DNA from: Ancylobacter novellus DSM 506
GTDB lineage: Bacteria; Pseudomonadota; Alphaproteobacteria; Rhizobiales; Xanthobacteraceae
NCBI RefSeq assembly: GCF_000092925.1
Contig: NC_014217.1
Span: 2,666,001-2,730,000, forward strand
DNA length: 64,000 bases
Reading direction: 5' to 3'
In this document: positions 9,501-23,291 of the stretch, one piece after another
How positions within the stretch are numbered: the first letter of the stretch is position 1
Layout of the letters: each line of letters opens with the position of its first letter
Position numbers and translations under genes: made by a program
Notes under the pieces: model-generated
Told to the model about the DNA's origin: nothing
Database searches by the model: none
Seen by the model: the letters and a program-made list of their open reading frames with translations, nothing else

Positions 9501-10644
9501 GCCCGATATCCCAGGGCTCGGCGATGAGCGCGAGGTCGCGCAGCATCGGATCCTGCTGGAGCGCGGCGAGGAAAGGCGCCTCCATGTCGAAGCCATCCGG
9601 CCGCCGGCCGAGCGTCACCGCAAGATCGAAGCGGAAGCCGTCGAGGCCGAGCGCTGCCCAGCGCCGCAGCATGTCCATGCCGAGGCGCAGCACCGGCGCG
9701 TGCTCCAGCGCCAGCGTGTTGCCGGTGCCGGCGTCGTTGATCAGGCGCGCCGGATTGTCCTTGGCGTGGCGGTAATAGGTGGCGTTGTCGAGACCGCGCA
9801 GGCTCACCGTCGGCCCGAGTTCGTCGCTCTCGCCGGTGTGGTTCAGCACCACGTCGAGCACGACCCGGATGCCGGCGCCGTGCAGCGCCTCGATAGCGAG
9901 CGCCACGTCCTCGAAGCCGCCGGGCGCAAGGCGCGGATCCGGCGCGCCGAACGCCACCGGGTTGTAGCCCCAGTAATTTGTCAGCCCGAGTGGCGGCAAA
10001 TGCCGCTCGTCGACCCACGCCATGGACGGCATGAGCTCGACCGTGGTGATGCCGAGCTTCACCAGATGGTCGAGCGCCGGCGGCTGCGCCAGCGCCGCGA
10101 AAGTGCCGCGCATATTGAGTGGAATTGCCTCGTGGCGCTTGGTGAAGCCGCGCACATTCAGCTCGTAGAGCACTTCGCCGTCCCAGCGGAACGGCAGTGC
10201 CGCGCGTGGCGCCGTGCCCTCCGGCTGCGGCACGATCGCCTTCGGAACTACCGCCGCGCTGTCGGTCTCGTCACGGTCGGCACCAAGAGCGCGGACGTCG
10301 AACATACTGACGTCGAGCCGGAACGGCCGGTCGAGCCGGCTGGCATAGGGATCGACCAGCAACTTGTGGGGATTGAAGCGGTGGCCGCTGGACGGCGCCC
10401 ACGGCCCCGCCGCGCGCAGGCCGTAGCGTGCGCCGGGTGGCACACCGACGATATGGCCGTGGAACACGTCCCCTGTGCGTCCCGGCAGCGCAATACGGGC
10501 GATCTCTTTCTCGCCCGCCGCGTCGAACAGGCAGAACTCGATGCGCTCGGCATTGGCCGAGAATACCGCGACATTGACCCCCAAGGCGTCCGCCGTGACG
10601 CCCAGCGGCTCGTGACGACCCGGCGAAACGCCCGGATCGCTCAC
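6502..10644 (-). CDS. glgX/malQ: Fused glycogen debranching enzyme GlgX / 4-alpha-glucanotransferase MalQ
   Basis: One 1380-residue frame joins two enzymes normally encoded apart. Residues 1 to about 650 are a GlgX isoamylase-type debrancher: N-terminal beta domain, then GH13 motifs [15 protein letters not shown] (near 335, nucleophile Asp), AEPWDIG (near 375, acid Glu) and TAHDGFT (near 446). From about 670 to the end is a GH77 amylomaltase with RIDHVMG (near 1142), GEDLGTVP (near 1190) and STHDLPTL (near 1240). No stop or frameshift separates them. Such bifunctional proteins are known in some Hyphomicrobiales. The GTG start overlaps the glgA stop (GTGA), so it is the last gene of the glg operon. 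Together the halves debranch glycogen and recycle short maltodextrins. Confidence 0.93.
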   Translation of the reverse strand: MSDPGVSPGRHEPLGVTADALGVNVAVFSANAERIEFCLFDAAGEKEIARIALPGRTGDVFHGHIVGVPPGARYGLRAAGPWAPSSGHRFNPHKLLVDPYASRLDRPFRLDVSMFDVRALGADRDETDSAAVVPKAIVPQPEGTAPRAALPFRWDGEVLYELNVRGFTKRHEAIPLNMRGTFAALAQPPALDHLVKLGITTVELMPSMAWVDERHLPPLGLTNYWGYNPVAFGAPDPRLAPGGFEDVALAIEALHGAGIRVVLDVVLNHTGESDELGPTVSLRGLDNATYYRHAKDNPARLINDAGTGNTLALEHAPVLRLGMDMLRRWAALGLDGFRFDLAVTLGRRPDGFDMEAPFLAALQQDPMLRDLALIAEPWDIGLGGYQVGQFPPNWGEWNDRFRDTARRFWRGEAGMVGELATRLAGSADIFGARRRPLSRGINFVTAHDGFTLADLVSFERKHNEANGEQDRDGTGDNHSWNHGVEGWTEDAGIMAARRADMRALLATLLIARGTPMLTMGDERGRSQAGNNNAYAQDNELTWLDWSKTDEDLAAFTAKLVKLRLAHRALRLEAPLAGHPLDASGIADVEWRAPDGGAPHWDDGSTRALVAVFYAPPGEEEPADRVAVALNASDEALALQLPAPRDGFIWQVAADTAQPDGEGGARDSLAARSVLVLVEAPTPDPPRLPTDPAVLETLAAAAGIANEWWDVEGTHHPVGDDTKRALLAALHLPAGTTGEARDSLAELSEQRFSRDLPFVRVLRSGEAPSLTLAGAAADAVRRLDFVIRLEDGGEFDFSVHPEEGRREVATRPDGRRALICTIGLPALPVGRHTLMLGETACLVTVAPHACHLPPELAAGGRLTGIGTHLYTLRRAVLDQGIGDFTALGELGALAAGQGVSVLGLNPLHALFPDDRERASPYSPSDRRFLDPIYIDVAALGADTAPFAVLSAKEAVDYTGVWAAKQAALKAAFAAFRSDADFDRFVTEGGEALRRFAIHQAISAEYPGKGWRDWPGGLSDVDSPAVESFAGKNSEAVRFALWQQWVADRQFAAAAERARAGALSLGFYRDLAVGTAPDGAEAWSEASMLMQGVSIGAPPDPLGPEGQNWNLPPFDPLALQRDGYRGFAELVRANMRHAGALRIDHVMGLRRLFLIPHGASGAEGAYLAMPFRGLAGQVALESTRAKCLVVGEDLGTVPFGMREHLADERMLSYRVLWFERQGEDFAPPSAYPALAAACVSTHDLPTLAGWWQGVDIEERRALGLEDEASVETALAERAREREELGEALLKEGLIAALPAPDAPLDDEFLAAVHGFIARTPSMLALAQLDDLAGETVAVNLPGTDRERPNWRRRLSRPIEEAMESNRARAALAAMAKERGAKS

Positions 10645-12098
10645 GCGGCGCGCTCCGCGGCGAGCTGGCGGAACAGCGCGGCATATTGCTTGGCAGCGCG
10701 CTCCCAGGAAACGTCGGTGGTCATAGCGTTGCGCTGCAGCTTCTTCCACAGCACCTTGTCCTGCCACAGCCCAGCGATGCGTTTGAGGGCCAGTTGCAAG
10801 GCCGGCGCGGTGACGGGCGAGAACTGCACGCCGGTGCCGACGCCGGTGGTGCGCGCCATCTCGTTGACGTCGATCACCGTATCGGCGAGGCCGCCCACGC
10901 GCGAGACCAGCGGCAACGCGCCATAGCGCAGCGCCGAGAGCTGGGTCAGCCCACAGGGCTCGAAGCGCGAGGGCACGATGAGAACATCGGAGCCGGCCTG
11001 GATCAGATGTGCCGCCTTCTCGTCATAACCGAGCTCGACGCCGATGCGGCCGGGATTGGTCTGCGCCGCCCAGGAGAAGCGGCCGGCGAGATCGGCATCG
11101 CCCGAGCCGAGCAGCACCAGCTGCGCACCGAGGCCGGTCAGCGTATGCAGGCTGTCGGCCAGGAGGTCGAGCCCCTTCTGCCAGGAGAGCCGGCTCACCA
11201 CGCCGAACAGCAGCGCGTCGGGATCGGGATCGAGGCCGAAGGCCTGCTTCAGCGCCACCTTGTTGGCGGCGCGCGCCTTCAGCTTCTTCTCGTCGAAGGG
11301 CGAGGGAATGAGCGTGTCGGTGGCGGGGTTCCACGCCGCCTCGTCGAGGCCGTTCAATATGCCCGATACGACGTCGCTCCGGGCGCTGAGCAGCCCGTCG
11401 AGGCCCATGCCGCCCTCTGGCAGCCTGATCTCCCCGGCATAGCCGGGAGAGACGGTGGTGATGCGATCGGCGAGCTGCAGGCCGGCCTTGAGGTAGCCGA
11501 CCATGCCGTAATATTCGACGCCGTCTACCGCGAACGCATGCGGCGGCAGGCCCAGCATGCCGAACATGTAGGCGGGGAACTGGCCCTGGAAGGCGATGTT
11601 GTGGATCGTCATCACCGTTCCCGGTCGCCGCCCGCCGGAATAATGCAGATAGGCCGGCGCCAAGGCCGCCTGCCAGTCATGCGCATGGACGATGTCGGGC
11701 ACGAAGCCGGGCAGCAGCCCGAGGCCGAGACCGGAAGCCACCGCGCCGAGCGCAGCGAAACGCTGGGCATTGTCGCCCCAGTCGACGCCGTTCGGACCGA
11801 CATAGGGGCCACCGGGGCGGTCGTAGAGATGCGGCGCGTCGATGACGAAGAGGTCGAGCCCGCCCGCCGTGCCGGCGAGCAGCCGCGCCGGCCCGCCGAA
11901 CAGATGGTCGAAGCGGTGCACCGTCTCGCCTTCCCCCAGCGCCACCAGCACAGCCGGATAGCCAGGCAGCAGCGTGCGGGTCTCGATGTCGTGCGGCGCC
12001 AGCGCCGCCGGCAACGCACCGGCGACATCCGCCAGCCCGCCGGTCTTCACAAGCGGGAAAACCTCGGAAACGACCGAAAGAATCTTCAACGATGACAC
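10641..12098 (-). CDS. glgA: Glycogen synthase GlgA (ADP-glucose dependent)
   Basis: GT5 family glycogen synthase of 485 residues, normal length. It adds glucose from ADP-glucose to the growing alpha-1,4 chain. The N-terminal signature KTGGLADV near residue 19 binds ADP-glucose; [16 protein letters not shown] and the C-terminal [12 protein letters not shown] with GGLADTV complete the family pattern. It lies 23 bases after glgC and overlaps glgX by 4 bases, so all three are very likely one transcript. Confidence 0.97.
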   Translation of the reverse strand: MSSLKILSVVSEVFPLVKTGGLADVAGALPAALAPHDIETRTLLPGYPAVLVALGEGETVHRFDHLFGGPARLLAGTAGGLDLFVIDAPHLYDRPGGPYVGPNGVDWGDNAQRFAALGAVASGLGLGLLPGFVPDIVHAHDWQAALAPAYLHYSGGRRPGTVMTIHNIAFQGQFPAYMFGMLGLPPHAFAVDGVEYYGMVGYLKAGLQLADRITTVSPGYAGEIRLPEGGMGLDGLLSARSDVVSGILNGLDEAAWNPATDTLIPSPFDEKKLKARAANKVALKQAFGLDPDPDALLFGVVSRLSWQKGLDLLADSLHTLTGLGAQLVLLGSGDADLAGRFSWAAQTNPGRIGVELGYDEKAAHLIQAGSDVLIVPSRFEPCGLTQLSALRYGALPLVSRVGGLADTVIDVNEMARTTGVGTGVQFSPVTAPALQLALKRIAGLWQDKVLWKKLQRNAMTTDVSWERAAKQYAALFRQLAAERAA

Positions 12099-12121
12099 GC
12101 CGGACCCAGCCCTTCAGTTCT

Positions 12122-13390
12122 TCAATTCGACAGGCGGTCGATCATCGACTGGGTGATGAGGCAGATGCCCTTTTCCGTGCGCCGGAAGCGCTTGGCGTCG
12201 AATTCCGGGTCCTCTCCCACCACGAGGCCCTCCGGAATGCGCGTATGGGAATCGATCACCACATTCTTCAGCCGCGCCGAGCGCCCGACCTCCACGTAGG
12301 GCAATATGACACCGTTTTCGATGGACCCGTATGAATTCACCCTGACGCCGGTGAACAAAAGCGCGCGGCGCAGCGACGAGCCGGAGATAATGCAGCCGCC
12401 GGAGACCAGCGAGGAGATCGCCTGTCCGCGGCGGCCCTCGTCGTCATGCACGAACTTTGCCGGCGGCGTGATCTCGGCATAGGTCCAGATCGGCCAGTCG
12501 CGGTCGTAGAGATCGAGCTCGGGTACCACGCCGGTGAGGTCGACATTGGCCTCCCAATAGGCGTCGACCGTGCCGACGTCGCGCCAATAGGGCGCGGTCT
12601 CCATGTCGGAGCGCACGCAGGAGCGCGAGAAGTGGTGCGCCACCGCCTTACCGTGCTTGACGATGTAGGGGATGATGTCCTTGCCGAAATCATGCGCCGA
12701 GTTGGGATCGGCGGCGTCCCGGCGCAGCTGGTCGATGAGGAACTTGGTCTCGAAGACGTAGATGCCCATGGAGGCCAGCGCCTTGTCCGGCCGGCCGGGC
12801 ATGGGCGGCGGGTCCTTCGGCTTCTCCAGGAAGGAGATGATGTTGTCCTTCTCGTCGACATGCATCACGCCGAAGGCGCTCGCCTCCTCGCGGGGCACTT
12901 CGAGGCACCCCACCGTCACGTCGGCCCCCGCGTCGACGTGCTGCTGCAGCATGACCTCGTAGTCCTGCTTGTACACGTGGTCGCCGGCCAGGATGATGAT
13001 GTGGCGGGTGTCGTAGGCCTCGATGATGTCGAGATTCTGAAAGACTGCGTCTGCCGTTCCCAGATACCACATGGTCTCCGAGACGCGCTGGCTGGCGGGC
13101 AGCACGTCGAAGCTCTCATTGCGTTCCTGGCGCAGGAAGTTCCAGCCGCGCTGCATGTGGCGGATCAGGCTGTGCGCCTGGTACTGCGTGGCGACGCCGA
13201 TGCGGCGTATGCCGGAATTGATGGCGTTGGACAAAGCGAAGTCGATGATGCGCGACTTGCCGCCGAAATAGATCGCGGGCTTGGCCCGGCGGTCGGTGAG
13301 TTCCATCAGCCGGCTGCCGCGGCCGCCGGCGAGGACATAGGCCATCGCCGAACGGGCCAGTGGAGCATTCTGGAGCGTGGGCCGTGCCAT
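12122..13390 (-). CDS. glgC: Glucose-1-phosphate adenylyltransferase GlgC
   Basis: Makes ADP-glucose from ATP and glucose-1-phosphate, the committed step of glycogen synthesis. 422 residues, usual length. Visible are the nucleotide loop AGGRGSRL, the activator-binding [22 protein letters not shown] segment (with the conserved Arg and Lys), the catalytic FVLAGDH-type ILAGDHVYK and the substrate site FLEKPKDP. The C-terminal third is a left-handed beta-helix. It lies 24 bases downstream of glgB and 23 upstream of glgA on the same strand. Confidence 0.97.
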   Translation of the reverse strand: MARPTLQNAPLARSAMAYVLAGGRGSRLMELTDRRAKPAIYFGGKSRIIDFALSNAINSGIRRIGVATQYQAHSLIRHMQRGWNFLRQERNESFDVLPASQRVSETMWYLGTADAVFQNLDIIEAYDTRHIIILAGDHVYKQDYEVMLQQHVDAGADVTVGCLEVPREEASAFGVMHVDEKDNIISFLEKPKDPPPMPGRPDKALASMGIYVFETKFLIDQLRRDAADPNSAHDFGKDIIPYIVKHGKAVAHHFSRSCVRSDMETAPYWRDVGTVDAYWEANVDLTGVVPELDLYDRDWPIWTYAEITPPAKFVHDDEGRRGQAISSLVSGGCIISGSSLRRALLFTGVRVNSYGSIENGVILPYVEVGRSARLKNVVIDSHTRIPEGLVVGEDPEFDAKRFRRTEKGICLITQSMIDRLSN

Positions 13391-13414
13391 TTGGCGTCTT
13401 CTCCCTGAGCCTTG

Positions 13415-15649
13415 CTATTGTCCGGCCGCCGTCTCGCCCTCAGGCGGAGGTGGTTCGGGTTCCCATCTGAAATAGAGCGTGGCGAGCGGCGGCAGCACGA
13501 TGTGTGCGCTCGCCGGCTGGCCGTGCGCCGGCTCGGCGACGGCCGTGACCGTGCCGAGATTGCCGAGCCCCGAGCCGCCATAATCGGCCGCATCAGTGTT
13601 GAGGATCTCGCGCCAGGTGCCGGTCTGCGGCAGGCCGATACGGTAATGCGGCCGCGGCACGGGCGTGAGGTTCGAGACCATGGCGATGGGCGGATCGTCC
13701 GGGCCGCCGAAGCGCAGCCAGGCGAATACCGACTGGTTGCGGTCGTCGACCACGATCCAGCGGAAGCCGTCCGGCTCGCAGTCGCGCGCATGCAGCGCGA
13801 TCTCGTCGCGGTAACGGTGGTTGAGGTCCCGCACCAGCAGCTGCATGCCGCGATGGTGCGGCCCCATGCCGACGAGGTGCCAGTCGAGCGAGCGAGCCTC
13901 GCTCCATTCGTTGCGCTGGGCGAATTCCTGTCCCATGAACAGGAGCTTCTTGCCGGGATAGGCCCACATCATCCCATAATAGGCGCGCATGGTGGCGAAT
14001 CGCTGCCAGTCGTCGCCCGGCATGCGGCTGAAGATGGTGCCCTTCCCGTGCACCACCTCGTCATGCGAGAGCGGCAGCACGAAGTTCTCCGAGAAGGCGT
14101 ACATCAGCCCGAAGGTGATCTTGTCGTGGTGCCAGGGGCGGTACACGGCATCGGTCGACATGTAGTCGAGCGTGTCGTGCATCCAGCCCATGTTCCACTT
14201 GAAGCCGAAGCCGAGCCCGCCGGTGTGGACCGGCTGCGAGACGCCGGCCCAGGAGGTCGATTCCTCGGCGATCACCACCGTGCCCGGATGCTCGGCATAG
14301 ATCACCGTATTGGCGCGCTGGAGGAAGGCGACGGCATCCTTGTTGTCGTTGGAGCCGTCAGGGTTGGGCGACCATTCGCCGTGGCGGCGCGAGTAGTCGA
14401 GATAGAGCATCGAGGCCACCGCATCCACGCGCAGCCCGTCGATATGGAAGCGATCGAGCCAGTAGAGCGCGTTGGCGATCAGCATATTGGCGACCTCGCG
14501 CCGGCCGAAATCGTAGATCGCCGTATTCCAGTCGGGATGGAAGCCGCGCTTCGGGTCGGGATGCTCGTAGAGCGTCGAGCCGTCGAAATGGGCGAGGCCG
14601 TGTATGTCGGTCGGGAAATGTGCCGGTACCCAGTCGAGGATGATCGACAGCCCCGCCTGGTGCGCCTTGTCGACGAAGCGGGCGAACCCCTCCGGATCGC
14701 CGAAGCGGCTGGTCGGTGCGAAAAGACCGATCGGCTGGTAGCCCCAGGAAGCATCGAGCGGGTGCTCGGAGACGGGCAGCAGCTCAATATGGGTGAAACC
14801 CATCCACGATGCGTAGGAGACGAGCTGGTCGGCCAGTTCGTCATAGGTGAGGAAGCGGTCCCAGTCGCCGCGCCGCCACGAGCCGAGATGCACCTCGTAG
14901 ACCGACATCGGCTTGCGCCGCGCCTCGCCCTCGTCGCGGGAGGCGACATGGGCCTCGTCGTGCCACTCGAAATTGTCGGTGCGCGCCACCACCGAGCCGG
15001 TAGCGGGGCGGAACTCGCCCCTGAACCCGAACGGGTCGGCCTTGAGCGGCAGCAGCCGGCCGTCGCCGGAGATGATCTCGTATTTGTAGATCGTGCCCTC
15101 GCCGACGCCGGGAGCGAAGATCTCCCACAGGCCGCTGTCGACGCGCTTGCGCATCTGGTGGCGGCGCCCGTCCCACTGGTTGAAGTCGCCGACCACCGAG
15201 ACGCGCGAGGCGTTGGGCGCCCACACGGCGAAGCGCACGCCCTCGACGCCCTCATGCACGTCGGGATGGGCGCCGAGCCGTTCATAGAGCTGGCGGTGCG
15301 TGCCCTCGACGAGGAGATAGTCGTCCATCGGCCCCAGCACGGGACCGAAGGAATAGGGATCGTGCAGCACCCATTCGCCGCCGCGATTGCGCGCCCTGAG
15401 GCAGTAGCGCGCCCAGGCGGGTCGGCCGGCCACCCGCCCCTCGAAGAAGCCGGCATCATGCCGGCGGTCAAGCGCGAGGATCAGCGTGCCGTCGGGCTCG
15501 ATCGCTTCCAGCGTCTCGGCATGGGGAACGAAGGCACGGATGACGAGGCCGCCGGGCGTCTCGTGCGGCCCCAGCAGGGCGAACGGGTCGTGATGGCGGC
15601 CCCCAACGAGTGCATCGACCTCATGGCCGGGGGCCTGCCACGCCAACAT
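13415..15649 (-). CDS. glgB: 1,4-alpha-glucan branching enzyme GlgB
   Basis: GH13 branching enzyme, 744 residues, that cuts alpha-1,4 chains and rejoins them as alpha-1,6 branches. N-terminal CBM48 domains ([30 protein letters not shown]) precede the catalytic barrel with [12 protein letters not shown] (nucleophile Asp), VIAEEST (acid Glu) and [10 protein letters not shown]. The start at 15649 is chosen because AGGAGAGG stands 8-9 bases before it; the frame stays open to 15733 without support. It follows glgP after about 160 bases that include a GC hairpin. Confidence 0.96.
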   Translation of the reverse strand: MLAWQAPGHEVDALVGGRHHDPFALLGPHETPGGLVIRAFVPHAETLEAIEPDGTLILALDRRHDAGFFEGRVAGRPAWARYCLRARNRGGEWVLHDPYSFGPVLGPMDDYLLVEGTHRQLYERLGAHPDVHEGVEGVRFAVWAPNASRVSVVGDFNQWDGRRHQMRKRVDSGLWEIFAPGVGEGTIYKYEIISGDGRLLPLKADPFGFRGEFRPATGSVVARTDNFEWHDEAHVASRDEGEARRKPMSVYEVHLGSWRRGDWDRFLTYDELADQLVSYASWMGFTHIELLPVSEHPLDASWGYQPIGLFAPTSRFGDPEGFARFVDKAHQAGLSIILDWVPAHFPTDIHGLAHFDGSTLYEHPDPKRGFHPDWNTAIYDFGRREVANMLIANALYWLDRFHIDGLRVDAVASMLYLDYSRRHGEWSPNPDGSNDNKDAVAFLQRANTVIYAEHPGTVVIAEESTSWAGVSQPVHTGGLGFGFKWNMGWMHDTLDYMSTDAVYRPWHHDKITFGLMYAFSENFVLPLSHDEVVHGKGTIFSRMPGDDWQRFATMRAYYGMMWAYPGKKLLFMGQEFAQRNEWSEARSLDWHLVGMGPHHRGMQLLVRDLNHRYRDEIALHARDCEPDGFRWIVVDDRNQSVFAWLRFGGPDDPPIAMVSNLTPVPRPHYRIGLPQTGTWREILNTDAADYGGSGLGNLGTVTAVAEPAHGQPASAHIVLPPLATLYFRWEPEPPPPEGETAAGQ

Positions 15650-15808
15650 TACCGCCAACCTCTCCTGTCCCGTACTCTCGGTATCAAGGCCCGGGCACAG
15701 TGAAGGTTCCTCTACCGCCAAGACAAAGTCCACAATGCGCAGCCACCAACCGTGGCGATAGGTAAATGACGGGCCGTCGGCATGGCGCCGGCCGGCCCGC
15801 CGGCGGCG

Positions 15809-18310
<2,502 letters not shown>

Positions 18311-18388
18311 GCAGCTTGTGCTCCCGTTGCGACCTGCCACCCGGATGGCGGCCGCCGTTCCTTGCCTGATGCAACCTTTTGGCCAACT

Positions 18389-18766
18389 TCAGCTGGTGCG
18401 GGTTCCCCGCTCGAATGCCGCCAGTCCCAGGACAAGCCATCCGAGGATCAGAATAGTCCCGCCCGTCGGTGCGGCCATAGGAAAAATGGCCATGCCCCAG
18501 AGCACCCGCGTGATCAGCGCGGCGCTGAACAGCAGCGTGCCGGCGGCGATGATGCCTCCGCCGACGGTAGCGAAGGACCAGCCCGGCCCCTTTGCCGCTG
18601 CCAGCGCGCTGGCACCGACGACGGCGGCCGCGCCGAGCATGAGGAAGCTGGCGGCGGTGGCAAGGGCCGGATCGGCATCGACGTGCACGCCGGCCGCCGC
18701 GGCGGCCACTCCCGCCGCACCCATCAGCCCGGCGAGGAGGACGAGGAAGCGGCGATAGGCGTTCAT
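18389..18766 (-). CDS. DUF423 family membrane protein
   Basis: A 125-residue integral membrane protein with four predicted helices. The ending PTGGTILILGWLVLGLAAF is the DUF423 hallmark. The biochemical role of the family is unknown. Only 12 bases separate it from the cobB stop codon upstream on the same strand, so it could be read from the cobalamin transcript, and it then leads towards the glycogen cluster 78 bases later. The DUF assignment is fairly sure; any link to B12 or glycogen is only positional. Confidence 0.82.
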   Translation of the reverse strand: MNAYRRFLVLLAGLMGAAGVAAAAAGVHVDADPALATAASFLMLGAAAVVGASALAAAKGPGWSFATVGGGIIAAGTLLFSAALITRVLWGMAIFPMAAPTGGTILILGWLVLGLAAFERGTRTS

Positions 18767-18778
18767 GACTCACTCCAT

Positions 18779-20089
18779 TCAGTCGGTGGCGATGACGTGG
18801 AAGAAGGTTCCCGACACCTGCCCGCGGCGGCTGCCGGCGGGTCCCATCAGATTACCCTGTCCGTCGCTCAGCTCGACCAGCGGCGCATCGTCGCCGCGAT
18901 ATGTGACGCTGGCATAATGGAATTCGTGGCCACGAAGCCGAGTCCCCGCCGGGCCGACCGGCGAGGCTTCGAGCGTCACCGCACGGCGATAGCCGAGGTT
19001 CAGCTTGCGCTTCGCGAAGCTGGTAGCGTGGCCGAGCAGGCCGAGCATGGGATGGGAGACGCCGTCGGCATCCTCGATCGCCTGCCCCAGCACCATGAAG
19101 CCACCGCACTCCCCATGCACCGGCCGCGTCTCGCTGAACCGCCGCATACCGTCGAGGAAGCGGGTGGCATTGGAGAGGGTGCCACCATGCAGCTCGGGAT
19201 AGCCGCCCGGCAGCCAGCACGCATCGGCCCCCTCGTCCGGCGCCTCGTCGGCGAGCGGCGAGAAGGGGAGGATCTCCGCCCCCGCCCGCCGCCAACCGGC
19301 GATGAGGTGCTCATAGGCGAAGGAAAAGGCGATGTCGCGTGCCAGCGCGATGCGCTGGCCAGGCGGCGGCAGGGCCACCGGGGGCGCCGCGCTCGCGGTC
19401 ATCGGCACGGCGAGCGCGATCAGCGCGTCGAGATCGATATGCGCCTGCGCCAGCGCCGCCAGCCGCGCCAGATACTCGTCCAGCGCCGCATGCTCGCCCG
19501 CCTGCACCAGGCCGAGATGGCGCTCGGGCAGGCTTGTCCCCGCCTCGCGCGGCAGCGAGCCGAGCACGGGGATGCCCAGCGCCTCGATGGCCTCGCCCGC
19601 CTGCGCCCGATGCCGGGCGCTCGCCACCTTGTTGAGGATCACTCCGGCGATGCGCACAGCCGGATCATGCGTCGCGAAGCCCCGCACCACCGCGGCGGCG
19701 GATTGCGACTGGCCGGAGATGTCGAGCACCAGCACCACCGGCAGGCCGAGCCTCGCCGCGAGGTCCGCCGCCGCGCCGGAGCGGCCCGGCTCGCCGGTGA
19801 TGCCGTCGAACAGGCCCATTGAGGCCTCGACGATGACGAGCTCGGCGTCGGCTGCCGCCTCGCCAGCCAGCGCGTCGATCAGCGCGGGGGCCATGGCGAA
19901 GCTGTCGAGGTTGAGCCCCGGCCGGCCGGTGGCGGCGGCGTGGAAGGCGGGGTCGATATAGTCCGGCCCGGACTTCACCGCGCGCATGGTGACACCGCGC
20001 GATGTCACCGCTGACGCCACTCCCAATGTCACCGTCGTCTTGCCCGACCCCGAGCGCGGCGCGGCGATGATGAGGCCGCGGGCAGTCAT
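18779..20089 (-). CDS. cobB: Hydrogenobyrinic acid a,c-diamide synthase CobB
   Basis: ATP- and glutamine-dependent amidation of side chains a and c of hydrogenobyrinate, 436 residues. N-terminal P-loop [10 protein letters not shown], the [12 protein letters not shown] substrate segment and a C-terminal glutamine amidotransferase with the nucleophile in [11 protein letters not shown] are all present. The ATG overlaps the cobM stop (ATGA). A far longer open frame continues upstream through cobM in this phase and is a shadow. Last cob gene of the minus-strand operon. Confidence 0.96.
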   Translation of the reverse strand: MTARGLIIAAPRSGSGKTTVTLGVASAVTSRGVTMRAVKSGPDYIDPAFHAAATGRPGLNLDSFAMAPALIDALAGEAAADAELVIVEASMGLFDGITGEPGRSGAAADLAARLGLPVVLVLDISGQSQSAAAVVRGFATHDPAVRIAGVILNKVASARHRAQAGEAIEALGIPVLGSLPREAGTSLPERHLGLVQAGEHAALDEYLARLAALAQAHIDLDALIALAVPMTASAAPPVALPPPGQRIALARDIAFSFAYEHLIAGWRRAGAEILPFSPLADEAPDEGADACWLPGGYPELHGGTLSNATRFLDGMRRFSETRPVHGECGGFMVLGQAIEDADGVSHPMLGLLGHATSFAKRKLNLGYRRAVTLEASPVGPAGTRLRGHEFHYASVTYRGDDAPLVELSDGQGNLMGPAGSRRGQVSGTFFHVIATD

Positions 20090-20844
20090 TCCCGCCCCCG
20101 GAAGCGGCGCTGATAGGCGGCGTCGTAGAGTGCGCTCTCGCGGAAATCCTCCGCCGCCAACGCACGCCCGACCATGATCAGCGCCATGCGCTCGACCGGC
20201 TCGGCAGCGACCTGGGCCGCGATGTCGGCCAGCGTGCCGCGGAGGATGCGTTCGGCGGGGCGCGTCGCCTCCACCACCACCGCGACCGGGCAATCCGCCC
20301 CGTAAAGCGGCGTGAGCTCCGCCACCACCTTGTCCAGCGCATGGATGGCAAGATGGATCGCCAGCGTCGCTCCGGTCGCGCCGAAGGCGGCCAGCGTCTC
20401 GCCATCCGGCATGGCCGAGGCCCGGCCGGAAACGCGGGTGATCACCACGCTCTGCGCCAGCCCCGGCACGGTGAGTTCGCGCCCCAGTGCGGCGCTGGCG
20501 GCAGCGAAGGCCGGCACTCCGGGGGTGAGCGTATAGGCGATGCCGCGCCGCTCCAGCCGCCGGACCTGCTCGGCCACCGCTGAATAGATGGAAAGGTCGC
20601 CCGAATGCAGCCGCGCCACGTCCAGCCCGGCGGCATCCGCCGCAACGTATTCCGCCTCGATCTCGTCGAGCGACAGCGGCGCGGTATCGACGATACGCGC
20701 ACCTTCCGGGCACCAGCCGAGCACTTCCGGCGGCACGATGGAACCGGCATAGAGGCAGACGGGTGAGCGCGCGATCAGGTCGCGCCCGCGCAGCGTCATC
20801 AGATCGGCCGCGCCGGGTCCGGCGCCGATGAAATGCACCGTCAT
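20086..20844 (-). CDS. cobM: Precorrin-4 C11-methyltransferase CobM
   Basis: SAM-dependent methylation at C11, converting precorrin-4 to precorrin-5. 252 residues, standard. It opens with the methyltransferase loop [18 protein letters not shown] and has [10 protein letters not shown], a CobM/CbiF-typical substrate segment, plus [14 protein letters not shown]. It overlaps cobB by 4 bases and cobE by 4 bases on either side, so translation is coupled throughout. Confidence 0.96.
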   Translation of the reverse strand: MTVHFIGAGPGAADLMTLRGRDLIARSPVCLYAGSIVPPEVLGWCPEGARIVDTAPLSLDEIEAEYVAADAAGLDVARLHSGDLSIYSAVAEQVRRLERRGIAYTLTPGVPAFAAASAALGRELTVPGLAQSVVITRVSGRASAMPDGETLAAFGATGATLAIHLAIHALDKVVAELTPLYGADCPVAVVVEATRPAERILRGTLADIAAQVAAEPVERMALIMVGRALAAEDFRESALYDAAYQRRFRGRE

Positions 20845-21227
20845 GATTTCTCCGCCTCCCGCGCCAGCGCGCAGGTGACAGGTCCGAGCACGAAGCGCGG
20901 CCCGATCAGCGTCGAGCGCCGCCCCGCCACCGCCAGCGCCGAGGCCTCCGCCACCGAAGGCACGCCCATCAGTGCCACCACCCGCTCGGAATGAGTCACC
21001 ACCCGCGCCCCCGCCGCCTCCAATTGCTGCTGCGGCACCATGACCAGCAGCAAGCCGAGGTCGAGCGCCGCCTTGATGATGCCGGCCTCGCCACCCTTCA
21101 GCGCCGGGGTGGCCATCAGCGAAATCTCGTTCAGCTTCACCTCGTGCCGCGCCATCGCCCCGCGCACGCAGGCGCAGACCTCCTCCGCCGTCACGCCGCG
21201 GCGGCTGCCGACGCCGGCGACGATCAC
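20841..21227 (-). CDS. cobE: CobE protein (CbiG C-terminal domain family)
   Basis: A 128-residue protein equal to the C-terminal domain of CbiG; the opening [10 protein letters not shown] and the later [14 protein letters not shown] match CobE. In aerobic cobalamin pathways CobE is needed but its chemistry is not settled. The start is a GTG whose last bases form the cobL stop (GTGA overlap); the open frame continues far upstream inside cobL but is a shadow there. It ends with a 4-base overlap with cobM. Confidence 0.9.
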   Translation of the reverse strand: MIVAGVGSRRGVTAEEVCACVRGAMARHEVKLNEISLMATPALKGGEAGIIKAALDLGLLLVMVPQQQLEAAGARVVTHSERVVALMGVPSVAEASALAVAGRRSTLIGPRFVLGPVTCALAREAEKS

Positions 21228-22492
21228 GACGCGCCTCCCGGCTTGACCCAGTTCCACTGTGTCACCGGCATGGCCGGCCGCCAGCCGGTCAGCCCGCCCA
21301 CCGGCGCCGCGCGGGCGACGGAGAGACGGACGAGTTCGCCGCCGTGTGCAGCGTGCTGGGCGATCAGCAGTGCCTCGGTCTCCAGCGTCACCGCATTGAC
21401 CACCAGCCGTCCGCCGGTTTTGAGCGCGGCGATGGCGGCGTCGAGCACGCCCGTATCCCCCGCCCCGCCGCCGATGAAGATGGCGTCCGGCGCCGGCAGA
21501 CCGGCCAGCACCAAAGGCGCGCGGCCCTCGACGATCTCCAGCCCCGGCACGCCAAGCGAAGCGGCGTTGCGGCGGATACGGGCGGCGCGCTCGGGCCGCT
21601 CCTCGATCGCGACGGCCTTGAGCGACGGATCGGTCAGCATCCACTCGATGCCGATGGACCCTGCCCCCGCGCCGATGTCCCACAGCACTTCGCCCCGGCG
21701 CGGCGCCAGCGCGGAGAGGGTCAGCGCCCGGATCTCGCGCTTGGTCAGCTGGCCGTCATGCTCATAGAGTTCGTCCGGCAGGCCGGGCGTCAGCGCGATG
21801 ACGCGCGCGCCCTCCCCGGCCACGACCTCGATGCCGACGAGGTTGAGCGGGTCGATATCGGCGAGGTCGAACGCCGCCGCCTTCCCCGAGCGCACCCGCT
21901 CACGCGGCCCGCCCAGCGCCTCCAACACATGCAACACCGAGCCGCCGAAGCCGCTTGCCGTCATCAGCCCCGCGATCTCGCTTGGCCCGGCGGCGTCCGA
22001 GGTCAGCACCAAGAGCCGCCGTCCGGGATGCAGATGCGCGCGGATCAGGTCGAGCGCGCGGCCATGCACGGTGAGGCAGGTGATTTCCGCCAGCGGCCAG
22101 CCGAGCCGGCTTGCGGCAAGGCTGTAGGAAGACGGCGCCGGGATCACCCGCATCTCTTCCGCCTGCACCTGCCGCGCCAGCGTCGCGCCGACGCCGTAAA
22201 GGAGCGGGTCGCCCGAGGCCAGCACGCAGACCCTTTGCCCGCGTAAGCTCAACACCATCTCGATGCCGCGCTCGAAGGGCGACGGCCAGGCCTGCGCCCG
22301 GCCCTTCACGGCCTCGCCAGCGAGCACCAGATGCCGCGCGCCGCCGAACACCACCTCGGCCTTCTCAATGGCGGCGCGCGCAGTTGGCGACAGACCATCG
22401 GGCCCATCCTCGCCGATGCCGACGATGGACAACCAGCGCGCCTCCTGCGCATCGTCAGGCCGCCCGGTTTCTATGGATTCAGTGCCCTGCAT
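21224..22492 (-). CDS. cobL: Precorrin-6B C5,15-methyltransferase (decarboxylating) CobL
   Basis: Bifunctional enzyme of about 422 residues: N-terminal CbiE-type methyltransferase ([28 protein letters not shown]) and C-terminal CbiT-type Rossmann methyltransferase ([25 protein letters not shown]). It methylates C5 and C15 and removes the C12 acetate carboxyl. The start codon at 22490-22492 overlaps on the opposite strand with the cobK start (CATG), leaving no room for separate leaders; a later in-frame start is possible but would cut conserved residues. Confidence 0.95.
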   Translation of the reverse strand: MQGTESIETGRPDDAQEARWLSIVGIGEDGPDGLSPTARAAIEKAEVVFGGARHLVLAGEAVKGRAQAWPSPFERGIEMVLSLRGQRVCVLASGDPLLYGVGATLARQVQAEEMRVIPAPSSYSLAASRLGWPLAEITCLTVHGRALDLIRAHLHPGRRLLVLTSDAAGPSEIAGLMTASGFGGSVLHVLEALGGPRERVRSGKAAAFDLADIDPLNLVGIEVVAGEGARVIALTPGLPDELYEHDGQLTKREIRALTLSALAPRRGEVLWDIGAGAGSIGIEWMLTDPSLKAVAIEERPERAARIRRNAASLGVPGLEIVEGRAPLVLAGLPAPDAIFIGGGAGDTGVLDAAIAALKTGGRLVVNAVTLETEALLIAQHAAHGGELVRLSVARAAPVGGLTGWRPAMPVTQWNWVKPGGAS

Positions 22493-23291
22493 GACCCTGC
22501 CCGACCCGAACCGCGATAAGCGCCCGCGCCTGCTGATCCTCGGCGGCACGGCCGAAGCGCGCGCGCTGGCGGCGGCGCTCGCCGCGCATGGCGATTACGA
22601 GGTCAGCCTGTCGCTTGCCGGGCGCACGCGCAACCCGCTCGACCAGCCTGCGCCCTTCCGCTCCGGCGGCTTCGGCGGGGCGGAGGGCCTCGCGGCGCAT
22701 CTCAGAGCCGAGCGCATCGATGCGCTGATCGACGCCACCCACCCCTTCGCCGCCAATATCTCGCGCAACGCCGCCGAGGCGGCGCGCCTCGCCGGCGTGC
22801 CCCTGCTGGCGCTCCTGCGCCCCGAATGGACGCGCCAGCCCGGCGACCTCTGGACCGAGGCCGCCGATATCCCCGATGCAGTGGCGCGACTCGGCACGTC
22901 GCCGCGCCGCGTGCTGGCCGCGCTCGGCCGCAACGAGGTCCACGCGCTGGAAGCCGCGCCGCAGCACCACTGGCTGGTGCGCAGCATCGATCCGGTCGAT
23001 CCGCCGCTGGCTTTGCCTTCCGTCGCCACCATCGAGGCGCGCGGCCCCTTCCCGGAAGAAGACGAGCGCGCGCTGCTGAAGGACAATCGCATCGACGCCG
23101 TGCTGTCCAAGAACAGCGGCGGCGCGGCGACCTATGGCAAGATCGCCGCCGCCCGCGCGCTCGGCATCGAGGTGATCATGGTGGCGCGCCCGGCGCGGCC
23201 AGAGGTCGAGACGGTGGCAAGCGTCGAGGAAGCGTTGGCGTGGCTGGAGCGCCGGCTCCATCACTCATCCCCTGCCCGGCGCGGCGTGTAG
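22491..23291 (+). CDS. cobK: Precorrin-6A reductase CobK
   Basis: NADPH-dependent reduction of precorrin-6A to 6B, 266 residues. Typical segments are LLILGGTAEARALAAAL, DATHPFAANIS and the C-terminal SKNSGGAATYGKIAAARAL. It is the only cob gene of the big minus-strand block on the plus strand, filling the gap between cobL and cobJ exactly; its 3' end overlaps the cobJ 3' end by 31 bases. An alternative ATG at 22473 would lengthen it by six residues. Neither start has a good ribosome binding site. Confidence 0.94.
   Translation: MTLPDPNRDKRPRLLILGGTAEARALAAALAAHGDYEVSLSLAGRTRNPLDQPAPFRSGGFGGAEGLAAHLRAERIDALIDATHPFAANISRNAAEAARLAGVPLLALLRPEWTRQPGDLWTEAADIPDAVARLGTSPRRVLAALGRNEVHALEAAPQHHWLVRSIDPVDPPLALPSVATIEARGPFPEEDERALLKDNRIDAVLSKNSGGAATYGKIAAARALGIEVIMVARPARPEVETVASVEEALAWLERRLHHSSPARRGV

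Noticed and set aside
8248..10926. Open plus-strand frame of about 890 codons
   Set aside because: Antisense to the GlgX-MalQ catalytic domains; composition (Arg, His, Gln, Ala) is typical of a GC-rich shadow.
13412..15703. Open plus-strand frame opposite glgB
   Set aside because: Shadow of GlgB, which has all catalytic motifs on the minus strand.
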